Of a stretch of 64,000 nt of DNA, positions 51,816-59,595 are shown piece after piece. The DNA lies in assembly GCA_900543555.1 (NCBI GenBank), contig UQRL01000004.1, forward strand, positions 1 through 64,000. Direction: 5' to 3'. How positions within the stretch are numbered: the stretch's first letter is position 1; every line of letters starts with the position of its first letter. Under the pieces are notes generated by a model, which was not told the origin of the DNA, searched no databases, and was given only the letters and a program-made list of their open reading frames with translations. Both the position numbers and the translations under genes were made by a program. The stretch comes from an uncultured Oscillospiraceae bacterium. Its GTDB lineage: Bacteria; Bacillota; Clostridia; Oscillospirales; Acutalibacteraceae.

Positions 51816-53534
51816 ATGCTGAAAAGCCAACAGACCCGCAGCGTGGCCCCGGAAATGGACCCGCTGCGCATGGGAATGGGGTGGACTCCAGAAGATTTGG
51901 AGCGCCCCCAGGTACTGATTGAGAGCACCTATGGTCAAAGCCATCCCGGCAGCGCCCATCTGCTGCAGTTTGCCCAAGAGGCAGCCAAGGCAGCCGACGC
52001 GGCAGGGGCAAAATCCGCGCTGTACTTTGCCACGGACATGTGCGACGGCATGAGCCAGGGCCACGACGGCGGCAACTACTCCTTGGTAAGCCGGGACACC
52101 ATCGCCAACCTGATTGAAATTCACGCAAACGCCACCACCTTTGACGCGGGCGTGTTCATTTCCAGCTGTGACAAATCCGTGCCAGCCCAGCTGATGGCCA
52201 TTGGGCGGGTAAACATCCCCTCTATCGTGGTCACTGGCGGGGTGATGGAGGCCGGGCCCGACCTATTGACCCTGGAACAGATCGGCAAATACAGCGCCAT
52301 GTTCCAGCGGGGGGAGATCGCAGAGGAACAGTTCACCTTTTACAAACATCACGCCTGCCCCTCCTGCGGGGCCTGCTCCTTTATGGGGACCGCCTCCACC
52401 ATGCAGATCATGGCGGAGGCCCTGGGGCTGATGCTGCCCGGCAGCGCCCTGATGCCCGCCACCTGTGAAGACCTGGTGGAGGTGGCCCGCAAGGCGGGGG
52501 CCCGGGCCGCCCAAATGGCGGTGGAGGGCCTCACCGCCCGGGATATTGTCACGGAGAAGAGCTTTGAAAACGCCGTGATGGTCCATGCGGCCATTTCCGG
52601 CTCCACCAACACCCTGCTCCACCTGCCCGCCATTGCCCGGGAGTTTGGCGTGGAGCTGGACGCGGATTCCTTTGACCGGATGCACCGGGGCGCCCACTAC
52701 CTGCTGGATATCCGCCCGGCCGGGCGCTGGCCCGCGGAATACTTCTATTATGCCGGGGGCGTGCCCCGCATCATGGAGGAAATCAAGTCCATGCTGCACC
52801 TGGACGTGATGACCGTCACTGGCAAGACCCTGGGCGAGAACCTGGAGGACTGCAAGAAAAACGGCTTCTACGACCGCTGCGACGCGCTGCTGCAAAAGAC
52901 CGGCCTGCGGCGCACGGACATCATCCGCACCTTTGAGGAGCCCATCGGCACAAACGGCACCATCGCCGTGCTGAAGGGCAACCTGGCCCCCCAGGGCAGC
53001 GTGGTCAAGCACAGCGCCGTGCCCAAGGAGATGCACCAAGCCGTTCTGAAGGCCCGTCCCTTTGACTGCGAGGAGGAGGCCATCGACGCCATCCTCCACC
53101 ACCGCATCCAGCCGGGGGACGCGGTGCTCATCCGGTACGAGGGCCCCAAGGGCAGCGGCATGCCGGAGATGTTCTACACCACAGAGGCTATCTCCTCTGA
53201 CCCAGAGCTCTCCGCCTCTATCGCACTCATCACCGATGGGCGCTTCTCCGGGGCAAGCAAGGGACCGGCCATCGGCCATGTGTCTCCCGAGGCCGCGGAG
53301 GGCGGGCCCATCGCCCTGGTGGAGGAGGGCGACCTGATCCAGGTGGACATCCCCGGCCGGGTGCTGCGCATCTGCGGGCTGCACGGCCAGGAGGCCACCG
53401 AAGAGGAGATCACCACAGAGCTGGCCCGCCGGAAAGAGCGCTGGCACCCCCGGCCGTCTAAGTACACCACCGGCGCCCTGGGTTTATTCACAAAAAACGC
53501 CGCCTCTCCCATGAAGGGCGGCTATATGGATTAA
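51816..53534 (+). CDS. IlvD/Edd-family sugar-acid dehydratase (YjhG/YagF-like)
   Basis: 572 residues. The iron-sulfur cysteines are in SSCDKSVPA and CPSCGACSFMGTAST; the C-terminal active-site stretch is TDGRFSGASKGPAIGHV. The start, MGMGWTPEDLERPQVLIESTYG, resembles the YjhG/YagF sugar-acid (xylonate-type) dehydratases more than branched-chain IlvD. Together with the aldolase 26 bases downstream it would convert an aldonic acid to a 2-keto-3-deoxy acid and cleave it, an Entner-Doudoroff-like route. The ATG follows AGGAGG. Confidence 0.87.
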   Translation: MLKSQQTRSVAPEMDPLRMGMGWTPEDLERPQVLIESTYGQSHPGSAHLLQFAQEAAKAADAAGAKSALYFATDMCDGMSQGHDGGNYSLVSRDTIANLIEIHANATTFDAGVFISSCDKSVPAQLMAIGRVNIPSIVVTGGVMEAGPDLLTLEQIGKYSAMFQRGEIAEEQFTFYKHHACPSCGACSFMGTASTMQIMAEALGLMLPGSALMPATCEDLVEVARKAGARAAQMAVEGLTARDIVTEKSFENAVMVHAAISGSTNTLLHLPAIAREFGVELDADSFDRMHRGAHYLLDIRPAGRWPAEYFYYAGGVPRIMEEIKSMLHLDVMTVTGKTLGENLEDCKKNGFYDRCDALLQKTGLRRTDIIRTFEEPIGTNGTIAVLKGNLAPQGSVVKHSAVPKEMHQAVLKARPFDCEEEAIDAILHHRIQPGDAVLIRYEGPKGSGMPEMFYTTEAISSDPELSASIALITDGRFSGASKGPAIGHVSPEAAEGGPIALVEEGDLIQVDIPGRVLRICGLHGQEATEEEITTELARRKERWHPRPSKYTTGALGLFTKNAASPMKGGYMD

Positions 53535-53560
53535 CCACTGCAAGAAAGGAAGGAATCTCT

Positions 53561-54205
53561 ATGGAAAACGTGGAACAGGTTTTGCGAAACACCGGTGTCA
53601 TCCCAGTGATCCAGCTGGAGGATGAAATGAAGGCTGTGCCCCTGGGCCAGGCCCTGCTGGATGGGGGCATCCCCGCGGCGGAGGTCACCTTCCGCACCCC
53701 AGCGGCCGCCAAGTCCATCGAGAAGATCGCTGCCGCCCTGCCGGAGATGTTCGTCTGCGCGGGCACCGTGCTCAGTGTGGAACAGGCCAAGCTGGCCGTG
53801 GACTGCGGCGCTAAGGCGGTCATCTCCCCCGGCACCAACCGGGAAGTGGTGGAATGGTGCCTGAAGAACCAGGTGCCCGTGTACCCCGGCTGCGCCACCC
53901 CCACCGAGGTGGAGGCCGCCCTGGGCCTGGGCCTCACCACGGTGAAGCTCTTCCCCGCGGAAGTGGTGGGGGGCGTGAAGATGCTCAAGGCTCTGTACGG
54001 CCCCTACCGGGGTGTGAAGTTCATGCCTACCGGCGGCATCAGCCCCAGCAATGTGAAGGACTACCTCTCCCAGCCCAACGTCATCGCCTGCGGCGGCAGC
54101 TGGCTCTGCCCCGCCGGGGACATCAACGAGGGCAGCTGGGCGGCCATCACCCAGCGGGCCAAGGAGTGCATGGCTTTGGTGCAGGAAGTGCGGGCAGGCC
54201 AGTGA
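53561..54205 (+). CDS. 2-keto-3-deoxy-6-phosphogluconate / 4-hydroxy-2-oxoglutarate-type aldolase
   Basis: 214 residues, a TIM barrel of the KDPG/KHG class I family: AEVTFRTPAA (Glu), CAGTVLS, the Schiff-base Lys129 in TVKLFPAE, and MPTGGIS phosphate-binding loop. It cleaves the product of the upstream dehydratase to pyruvate and an aldehyde. GAAAGGAAGG precedes the ATG. Confidence 0.93.
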   Translation: MENVEQVLRNTGVIPVIQLEDEMKAVPLGQALLDGGIPAAEVTFRTPAAAKSIEKIAAALPEMFVCAGTVLSVEQAKLAVDCGAKAVISPGTNREVVEWCLKNQVPVYPGCATPTEVEAALGLGLTTVKLFPAEVVGGVKMLKALYGPYRGVKFMPTGGISPSNVKDYLSQPNVIACGGSWLCPAGDINEGSWAAITQRAKECMALVQEVRAGQ

Positions 54206-54221
54206 CCAAAAAATACGCGCA

Positions 54222-54252
54222 AAAAAGGGAGCGGAAACCGCTCCCTTTTTCT
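54222..54252. terminator. Terminator of the dehydratase-aldolase operon
   Basis: AAAAAGGGAGCGG pairs perfectly with CCGCTCCCTTTTT around a three-base loop; it also faces the minus-strand gene ending at 54266. Confidence 0.88.
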
Positions 54253-54265
54253 ATGCTCTCCCTGC

Positions 54266-54949
54266 TCACAGGACAAACGGGTCCAACGCCTGGACGTCCA
54301 GGCTGTTCACAAAGTCCAGCGCCTCCTGATAGGAAGCGAAGCCCCCTTGGATGGGCTGGTAACTGTCCGGCGCAAACAGCTGGTCCATGTCTTGCGAGGC
54401 CACCTTCCACTGGCCGTCCTCCTGCTTCATTTGGACGGTGTAGGTGCACTGGCTGAACAGCACCTCCACTGTGTAGCGGGGCGCCCCCTCCAGGAGATAG
54501 GAATAGATGGTGCTGAGCCAGGTATCCGCCCGGAAACGCACCTGGACCTCTGTGCTGGAGAGGGACTTCCAACCCAGCAGCTTGGGGTTTGTAAAGCCGC
54601 GGTCCACGGAAAAGCCCCACTCCAGGGGCGCCTCCAGTCCCTCCTGGCAGTTTTGGGAAAAGCGCTCCTCCAGGCTGCCTGTAAAGTGGGGCTCCAGCTC
54701 AGGGGACGCGCTCCGGCGGACCTGCTCCGCCGCGTCCAAGATCTCCTCTGTGGAAAGGGCCTCTTCCCCCTCCAACGCTTGGGAAAGCTCCTCTGCGGAC
54801 ACCACGCCGGCGCTCTGATAGGCCTCCTCAGCGGCGAGGGCCCGCTCCATCAGCGAGACCCCCTGGGCGTAGTGAGAGCCCGCTGCCGTGCCGCACACCA
54901 GCAGGCAGCAGAGGATTGCCGGCAGCAAAAAACGAATCTTCTTTTTCAC
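54266..54949 (-). CDS. Exported protein of unknown function
   Basis: 227 residues. A basic N-terminus and hydrophobic segment (about 5-24, FLLPAILCCLLVCGTAAG) form a signal peptide or anchor; the mature part is helical then beta-rich (TEVQVRFRADTWL, YTVEVLFSQCTYTVQM), similar in style to NTF2-like secreted proteins. The second of two GTG codons (54949) has the better spacing to GGGGGAG. No family recognised. Confidence 0.65.
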   Translation of the reverse strand: MKKKIRFLLPAILCCLLVCGTAAGSHYAQGVSLMERALAAEEAYQSAGVVSAEELSQALEGEEALSTEEILDAAEQVRRSASPELEPHFTGSLEERFSQNCQEGLEAPLEWGFSVDRGFTNPKLLGWKSLSSTEVQVRFRADTWLSTIYSYLLEGAPRYTVEVLFSQCTYTVQMKQEDGQWKVASQDMDQLFAPDSYQPIQGGFASYQEALDFVNSLDVQALDPFVL

Positions 54950-55031
54950 CACAGTCTCCCCCTTTCAAAAGAGAAAAGCCAGCCTCTAAGCCCATCATAG
55001 CACTTGACATAATTCCTGTCAAGAGAGGTAC

Positions 55032-55058
55032 AAAAAAGCCCTCCCGAACTGGGAGGGC
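55032..55058 (-). terminator. Terminator of the efp/CD1247 transcript
   Basis: GCCCTCCC pairs with GGGAGGGC, followed on the minus strand by TTTTTTG. Confidence 0.8.
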
Positions 55059-55080
55059 CTCTTTATTGCGCTTGAGCGGC

Positions 55081-55527
55081 TTACTCTTCCGGCTTGTCCT
55101 CGGGCTCTTCCTCGTCGTCGTCGAAGTCGAACTCCAAAGTCTCGCCGCAGCCGGGGCAGACGATGCTGCCCTCTTCCAGCATCTCGTCGTTGAGCTGGAT
55201 GGTGTCGCCGCAGCTGGGGCAGGTCACTTCGAACTCGGCGTCGTCAAAGTCGTCGCCGTGGTGGTGATGATGACCGCAGCCACAGCCGCACTCATCCTCG
55301 TCCTCCAGCTCGTAGTAGTCCTCTTCCAGCTCGCCCAGGTCGTAGTCGATCTCATCCACCTGCTCAGCCAGCTCGTCCAGGCCCTCGTCCAGCTCTTCCA
55401 CAGACAGGCACAGGTCGTCCAGCAGCTCTACGATGGCGTTGAGGACCTTGGTCTCCTTGGCGCTGGGGTCCAGCTCCAGGCCGTCCATCAGGCCGCGGAT
55501 ATAAGAAGCTCTCTCAGAATTGGTCAT
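55081..55527 (-). CDS. CD1247-type acidic zinc-ribbon protein
   Basis: 148 residues. The N-terminal CD1247-type helical domain (about 1-60, SERASYIRGLMDGLELDPSA), a very acidic middle, a CGCGCGHHHHH metal-rich cluster (about 79-90), a C-terminal zinc ribbon (CPSCG...CPGCGE) and an acidic tail. Family members occur across clostridia; function unknown, but the cluster suggests metal binding. AGGGAGG before the ATG. It lies 63 bases after efp. Confidence 0.82.
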   Translation of the reverse strand: MTNSERASYIRGLMDGLELDPSAKETKVLNAIVELLDDLCLSVEELDEGLDELAEQVDEIDYDLGELEEDYYELEDEDECGCGCGHHHHHGDDFDDAEFEVTCPSCGDTIQLNDEMLEEGSIVCPGCGETLEFDFDDDEEEPEDKPEE

Positions 55528-55590
55528 GGTCAGTTCCTCCCTTGTTCCGTCTGGGGCAGCGCCCCGCGGTGTATTTGGGCAAATGGGCGC

Positions 55591-56148
55591 TTAGGCGCGC
55601 TCCATGTACTCCCCGGTACGGGTGTCGATGCGGATCATCTCGCCCTCGTTGATGAACAGGGGCACGCGAATCTCCGCGCCGGTCTCCAGGGTAGCGGGCT
55701 TCAGGGTGTTGGTGGCGGTGTCGCCGCGGACGCCGGGCTCGGTCTTGGTGACCTCCAGCTCCACAAAGTTGGGGGGCTCCACGCCGAAGACGTTGTCCTT
55801 GTAGGAGAGCACCTTGCAGTCCATGTTCTCCTTGACGAACTTGAAGTTGTCAGAGAGGACGCTCTTGTTGATCGGGATCTGCTCGTAGGTCTCGTTGTCC
55901 ATGAAATAGTACAGGTCGCCGTCGCTGTACAGGTACTGCATGTCCTTGCGCTCGATGTAAGCGGTGGGGTACTTGTCGTTGGGGTTAAAAGTCTTTTCTG
56001 TCACAGCGCCGGTGATCACGTTGCGGATCTTGGTGCGCACAAAGGCAGCGCCCTTGCCGGGCTTGACGTGCTGGAACTCGATGATGGAATAGACGCCGCC
56101 GTCCATCTCAAAGGTCACGCCGTTTCTGAAATCGCCTGCGGTTACCAT
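55591..56148 (-). CDS. efp: Translation elongation factor P
   Basis: 185 residues, three beta-barrel domains. Domain I loop [14 protein letters not shown] holds the Lys32-type tip residue; C-terminal signature [18 protein letters not shown]. It relieves ribosome stalling at polyproline, relevant to the Pro-rich repeat protein in this window. GGAGG ten bases before the ATG. Its promoter lies within the 91-base gap after the M24 peptidase gene. Confidence 0.97.
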   Translation of the reverse strand: MVTAGDFRNGVTFEMDGGVYSIIEFQHVKPGKGAAFVRTKIRNVITGAVTEKTFNPNDKYPTAYIERKDMQYLYSDGDLYYFMDNETYEQIPINKSVLSDNFKFVKENMDCKVLSYKDNVFGVEPPNFVELEVTKTEPGVRGDTATNTLKPATLETGAEIRVPLFINEGEMIRIDTRTGEYMERA

Positions 56149-56180
56149 ATTTTAACAACCTCCAATGTATTTCTCTTTCT

Positions 56181-56209
56181 ATTGTACCGTATTTACAGCG
56201 GGATTGCAA
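56181..56209 (-). promoter_or_regulatory. Promoter of efp
   Basis: Minus-strand TTGCAA, 17-base spacer, TACAAT. Confidence 0.65.
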
Positions 56210-56239
56210 GCCGTTTCCCACCCTTTGCCGCAAAAAGCC

Positions 56240-57319
56240 TTACAGGCAGATGAGCTCCTTGGGAGACTTGGTCAGGCTGCGGCAGCCATCCTCTGTGATG
56301 AGGAGCATATCCTCGATGCGCACGCCGTATTTGGCCGGGATATAGATGCCGGGCTCATCGGTAACCACCATTCCAGGCGCGCACACCGTCTGATCCCCGC
56401 GGCCGAACCGGGGCCACTCGTGGATTTCAAAGCCCACCCCATGGCCCAGCCCATGGCCAAAGGTGCCGGGATAGTCCTTCTCGATGATATCCCGGGCAAT
56501 CTTGTCCACATCACAGCAGACCATGCCGGGCTTCACCCCGTCGATGACTGCCAGGTGGGCCTTCAGCACCGTGTCGTACACGGCCTTCTGCTCCTGGCTG
56601 ACCTGGCCCAGGGCCACCGTGCGGGTCATGTCAGAGTGGTAGCCGTCCAACAGGGCGCCGGTATCCATGGTGATGAAGTCGCCCTTCTGCACGGTGTTGT
56701 CAGAGGGGACCGCATGGCACTGGGAGCCGTTCTTGCCCGCGGCCACAATCAGGTCGAAGGCCACATTTTCCGCGCCCTGCTTGCGCATGAAGAACTCAAT
56801 CTCCAAAGCCAGGTCCCGCTCGGTGACGCCCTCTTTGATATAGGGCAGGATGTGCTGGAAGGCCGCGTCGGTGATCTCCTGAGAGGCCTCGATCTTCTTG
56901 ACCTCCTCGGGGGATTTAATCATCCGCTGCTCCCGAATGGCGCTGTCCAGCGTTTCATCCAGAACAGCCTGGGCGCCAAACCGCTGGAAGGCGGCCTCAA
57001 AGCGGCGGGCCTGAGCCACAGAGAGCTGCTCGCACTCCATGTAAATCTCCTTGATGCCGTGCTTCTGGATCAGTTCCCCCAGCTTTTCCATCAGGGAATC
57101 AAAACCCAGCACCGTGCAGTACTTGGCCTGGTAATGGGCGGCCTCCTCATAGCGGAAGTCCATCAGCAGGTAGGCTTCCTCCGCTGTGACAAGCAGGGCC
57201 CCGTCTGTGGCGGGGAACTGGGTGAAATACCGGCGGTTCTTTTCAGAAAACACCAGGGCGGCTTTCTGGCTGTCGCCGTGGATAAGCCGCTCAGTCAGAC
57301 GTTCCACAGGGTTTTTCAT
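56240..57319 (-). CDS. Xaa-Pro aminopeptidase/dipeptidase, M24 family
   Basis: 359 residues, creatinase-like N-terminal domain (about 1-130) and a pita-bread M24 domain. Metal ligands are in TMDTGALLDGYHSDMTRT, GHGLGHGVG, VTDEPGIYIP and VRIEDMLLI, all present. It cleaves Xaa-Pro bonds. The ATG overlaps the YqeG stop codon in an ATGA arrangement. Encoded just upstream of efp, a common pairing in Firmicutes. Confidence 0.94.
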   Translation of the reverse strand: MKNPVERLTERLIHGDSQKAALVFSEKNRRYFTQFPATDGALLVTAEEAYLLMDFRYEEAAHYQAKYCTVLGFDSLMEKLGELIQKHGIKEIYMECEQLSVAQARRFEAAFQRFGAQAVLDETLDSAIREQRMIKSPEEVKKIEASQEITDAAFQHILPYIKEGVTERDLALEIEFFMRKQGAENVAFDLIVAAGKNGSQCHAVPSDNTVQKGDFITMDTGALLDGYHSDMTRTVALGQVSQEQKAVYDTVLKAHLAVIDGVKPGMVCCDVDKIARDIIEKDYPGTFGHGLGHGVGFEIHEWPRFGRGDQTVCAPGMVVTDEPGIYIPAKYGVRIEDMLLITEDGCRSLTKSPKELICL

Positions 57320-57822
57320 CGCAAAACATCCTTTCTTCTCTGGAATTTTTCCCGCAGGCCCCGTTCAAAATACCTGCGTACTCTAAAGGTGAAGCCTTCC
57401 TCCGGCTCGATGGGCGCCAGCAGCACAGATTTCATGCCGCACAGGTTGGCCCCCACGATGTCCGTAAAGATCTGGTCCCCTACGATGACGCACTCACGGC
57501 ACCTCACCCCCAGGCGCCGGGCCGCCCGAAGGTAACCCACCGGCAGGGGCTTGATGGCGAAGCTCAAGGTATCCAGGCCGAACATGGCCCCGAAGCGCTT
57601 CACCCGTTTTTTATAATTATTGGAAATAATGATCATCTGGAAACCGGCCGCCTCCATGGCCCGCACCCACTCCACCGCGCCCGGCATAGGAGTATGGGAG
57701 GTGTAGGTTGACAGGGTGTTGTCCACATCCAGCAGCAGGGCCCGCACCCCCAGGCCCCTCAAAAATTCCGGGGTGATTTCTGTAACCCGATTTTTCAGGG
57801 CGGTTGGCCGAAAGATGCCCAT
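57316..57822 (-). CDS. YqeG-family HAD phosphatase
   Basis: 168 residues. HAD motif I LLLDVDNTLSTY, motif II IIISNN, Lys in AIKPLP and motif IV GDQIFTDIVGANL match YqeG (HAD IIIA, phosphatidylglycerophosphatase GEP4-like). The ATG at 57822 follows AAGGAGG; the frame continues upstream into the rpsU terminator and is not used. Coupled to the M24 gene. Confidence 0.9.
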   Translation of the reverse strand: MGIFRPTALKNRVTEITPEFLRGLGVRALLLDVDNTLSTYTSHTPMPGAVEWVRAMEAAGFQMIIISNNYKKRVKRFGAMFGLDTLSFAIKPLPVGYLRAARRLGVRCRECVIVGDQIFTDIVGANLCGMKSVLLAPIEPEEGFTFRVRRYFERGLREKFQRRKDVLR

Positions 57823-57854
57823 TTCTTTCCTCCTTGCGGCTTGCTTTTTCTCAA

Positions 57855-57883
57855 ACAAAAAAGCGGGCGAACCGCCCGCTTTC
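57855..57883 (-). terminator. Terminator of rpsU
   Basis: AAAGCGGGC pairs with GCCCGCTTT, followed on the minus strand by TTTTGTTTG; 20 bases past the rpsU stop. The YqeG gene begins right after it. Confidence 0.82.
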
Positions 57884-57902
57884 AAGGTACCTCTGAGCAG
57901 CC

Positions 57903-58079
57903 TTATTTGTACTTGCGCTTGCGAGCTGCTTCTGACTTTTTCTTACGCTTGACAGAGGGCTTTTCATAAGCCTCTCTCTTCCGGACCTCCTGGATGACGC
58001 CTGCTCTGGCGCACTGCTTTTTAAAGCGGCGGAGCGCGCTATCCAAAGATTCGTTTTCCTTAAGCCGGATCTCAGCCAT
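57903..58079 (-). CDS. rpsU: 30S ribosomal protein S21
   Basis: 58 residues: [20 protein letters not shown], then [21 protein letters not shown] and a Lys/Arg-rich tail, the standard S21 sequence pattern. GGGAGG before the ATG. It has its own promoter and terminator. Confidence 0.97.
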   Translation of the reverse strand: MAEIRLKENESLDSALRRFKKQCARAGVIQEVRKREAYEKPSVKRKKKSEAARKRKYK

Positions 58080-58148
58080 TTATATCCCTCCCATCCGCCA
58101 CAAGGCAGGGGTTGTTTCGTCGTAGGCATTACCAGTACAACAGAAATA

Positions 58149-58177
58149 ATTATACTTTCCTAAGGCTGGATTGTCAA
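58149..58177 (-). promoter_or_regulatory. Promoter of rpsU
   Basis: Minus-strand TTGACA, 17-base spacer, TATAAT, a perfect consensus pair. Confidence 0.8.
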
Positions 58178-58216
58178 GCCCTGTTTCTCTCATTTTTCCA
58201 AAGGCCCCTTCCCGCC

Positions 58217-58768
58217 CTAGACCAGGCGGGTGTAAAGGCCCTCCTCCCGGCGGAGGATACCCTCGCTAATCATGTCCCGGCGCAGGGTACAGTAGTCCTG
58301 GTGGAAGCGCAGCAGCACCTGGTTGAGCTCCCGCTCGGGATAGGGGCGGCCCAGCTCCAGCTCCTTGGCGATTTCCTCCAGGCAGATGCGCTCCTTCTTC
58401 CGCTGGGCGGGGATGGCCTTAAGGCGGCCGTACTCAAAAAAGCTGTCCAGCACCCGCTGGCGGTAGCGGGCCTCCCGCTCCTGCTGGCGCTGGGCGTCGG
58501 AGGACTTCTCCCCCAGGATGTCCAAAATGCGGCACTGGAACACCTCTTTATTGATAGAGTACATGGTGTAGTACTGCTCCCGGCGGGAGGAGACCGCCCC
58601 GGCGTCCATCAGCTTCTTTAAATGGAAAGACACCGTGGCCGGGGTGAGCTCCAGCCGCTGGGCCAGGCGCTCCACGTACATATCCTCCTCCAGCAGGGAT
58701 TTGAGGATTTGCAGCCGGGAGCGGTCCGCCAAGCCTTTGAATAGTTTTAACGCCTGTTCCTCTGTCAT
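58217..58768 (-). CDS. ArsR-type regulator with C-terminal DUF2087 domain
   Basis: 183 residues. N-terminal winged HTH (about 1-80: FKGLADRSRLQILKSLL, LTPATVSFHLKKLMDAGAV) and a C-terminal DUF2087 domain (about 110-180: YPERELNQVLLRFHQDYCTLRRDMISEGILRREEG is the span). No ArsR metal-site cysteines are visible. It is the third gene of a run led by the 55-residue gene, four bases after the gene at 58772. The four palindromes at 59144-59486 are its likely operators. Confidence 0.85.
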   Translation of the reverse strand: MTEEQALKLFKGLADRSRLQILKSLLEEDMYVERLAQRLELTPATVSFHLKKLMDAGAVSSRREQYYTMYSINKEVFQCRILDILGEKSSDAQRQQEREARYRQRVLDSFFEYGRLKAIPAQRKKERICLEEIAKELELGRPYPERELNQVLLRFHQDYCTLRRDMISEGILRREEGLYTRLV

Positions 58769-58771
58769 AGG

Positions 58772-59116
58772 TTACGCCTCCTTTCCCAGTTGGTCCCAGG
58801 CCTGCTGCCAGGCCTCCAGCTTCCACTCCTCCACGGCGGCCCGGGCCATATCCCCGTGGGCTTGGGCCAAATCCCGGGCGGCCCGCCAATTCTCCGGCAA
58901 AGCTTCCAGCTTCCGGCGGTAGGCGGCCTCCAGCTCCTGAGGCGGCAGGTGGGCTTCCAAGGCCTGGTACACCGTGGCGCAAATCTGGAAGATATTCCCC
59001 TGGATTTTCGCCCGGCGGGCCTCATCCTCCCGGCAGTCCTGGGAGAGGGCCTCCCCCTCCTGGCGGCAGCGCTCCACCTGGCTTTCTAAATAGTTGAGCC
59101 AAATCTCCTTTTTCAA
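58772..59116 (-). CDS. Helical protein of unknown function paired with the ArsR regulator
   Basis: 114 residues, nearly all alpha-helical and rich in Glu, Gln, Ala and Trp (KKEIWLNYLESQVERCRQEGEAL). Start: TTG at 59116, eight bases after AAGG; a TTG at 59137 would precede that site. Its stop codon lies inside the ArsR ribosome site region, so the two are co-expressed. Family not recognised; no membrane segment or signal. Confidence 0.65.
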   Translation of the reverse strand: MKKEIWLNYLESQVERCRQEGEALSQDCREDEARRAKIQGNIFQICATVYQALEAHLPPQELEAAYRRKLEALPENWRAARDLAQAHGDMARAAVEEWKLEAWQQAWDQLGKEA

Positions 59117-59143
59117 CGTGTTCGCCTTCCTTCGCAAGATTTA

Positions 59144-59160
59144 TTTTTGCATGTATCGAA
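59144..59160. promoter_or_regulatory. Operator copy O1 (diverged)
   Basis: TTTTTGCATGTATCGAA preceded by AAGATTTA, matching the other copies at 11 of 16 core positions; it lies between the promoter at 59169-59197 and the gene at 59116. Confidence 0.45.
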
Positions 59161-59168
59161 CTGGATCA

Positions 59169-59197
59169 AGCATACCAGCTCGGCAGGGGTTTGTCAA
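59169..59197 (-). promoter_or_regulatory. Promoter P2 of the ArsR operon
   Basis: Minus-strand TTGACA, 17-base spacer, TATGCT. Operators lie on both sides (O2 just upstream, O1 just downstream). Confidence 0.75.
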
Positions 59198-59203
59198 GAT
59201 TTA

Positions 59204-59220
59204 ATTTGATATTTATCAAA
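59204..59220. promoter_or_regulatory. Operator copy O2
   Basis: TTTGATA-TT-TATCAAA, a perfect palindrome, next to the -35 of P2. Confidence 0.65.
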
Positions 59221-59383
59221 GTATTTTTCTTCCCCGCCGGATTGCTTTCCAGGCGTTGGCCTGGTCTGTTTGGCGCTGGGTACGGGAGGCCCGTTCCTCC
59301 CGGCAGTCCCAGGCGGGCGCCCGGGCGACAGCGCGGCCATGCCGCCAACGCTTCCATTTCTTTTTCAGAATCTCCCATTTCAC
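59216..59383 (-). CDS. 55-residue basic protein of unknown function
   Basis: A GTG at 59383, seven bases after AAAGGAGG, opens a 55-codon frame rich in Arg, Lys and Trp (KWEILKKKWKRWRHGRAVAR...). No cysteine pairs or membrane segment; predicted charge is strongly positive, so nucleic-acid binding is possible. It has its own promoter with flanking palindromes (O3, O4) identical in layout to those of the ArsR operon downstream, so it is probably controlled by that regulator. Its stop codon lies in O2. Confidence 0.6.
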   Translation of the reverse strand: MKWEILKKKWKRWRHGRAVARAPAWDCREERASRTQRQTDQANAWKAIRRGRKIL

Positions 59384-59409
59384 GGTTGCACCTCCTTTCT
59401 GTAATTTTA

Positions 59410-59426
59410 ATTCGATATTTATCGAA
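59410..59426. promoter_or_regulatory. Operator copy O3
   Basis: TTCGATA-TT-TATCGAA, a perfect palindrome, between promoter P1 and the 55-residue gene. Confidence 0.65.
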
Positions 59427-59434
59427 GCAATTTT

Positions 59435-59463
59435 AGCATAACAGAAAGGTGCGGCGGTGTCAA
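59435..59463 (-). promoter_or_regulatory. Promoter P1 of the 55-residue gene
   Basis: Minus-strand TTGACA, 17-base spacer, TATGCT; -35 and -10 hexamers and spacing identical to P2. Confidence 0.75.
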
Positions 59464-59469
59464 GATTTA

Positions 59470-59486
59470 ATTTGATATTCATCGAA
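59470..59486. promoter_or_regulatory. Operator copy O4
   Basis: TTTGATATTCATCGAA, a near palindrome, preceded by AAGATTTA as in O2, next to the -35 of P1. Confidence 0.6.
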
Positions 59487-59502
59487 GCATTTGAAGGCAA
59501 GC

Positions 59503-59585
59503 ATAAAAAAGAGCCGCCGCAACATGGGGCAGCCCGTTGGCTGATACGGGACGCGCGGCTTTTGGGGCGGCGCGTCCTTTTTGTT
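59503..59585 (-). terminator. GC-rich structured region after the HAD gene
   Basis: On the minus strand GGACGCG/CGCGTCC and further GC arms can fold, and the region ends in GGCGGCTCTTTTTTATG. It probably holds the terminator of the gene ending at 59596; the exact fold is unclear. Confidence 0.45.
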
Positions 59586-59595
59586 TCCGGCGGGG

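Noticed and set aside
51816..53534. Branched-chain amino acid IlvD
   Set aside because: N-terminal sequence and the adjacent KDPG-type aldolase point to a sugar-acid dehydratase; no other ilv genes are near.
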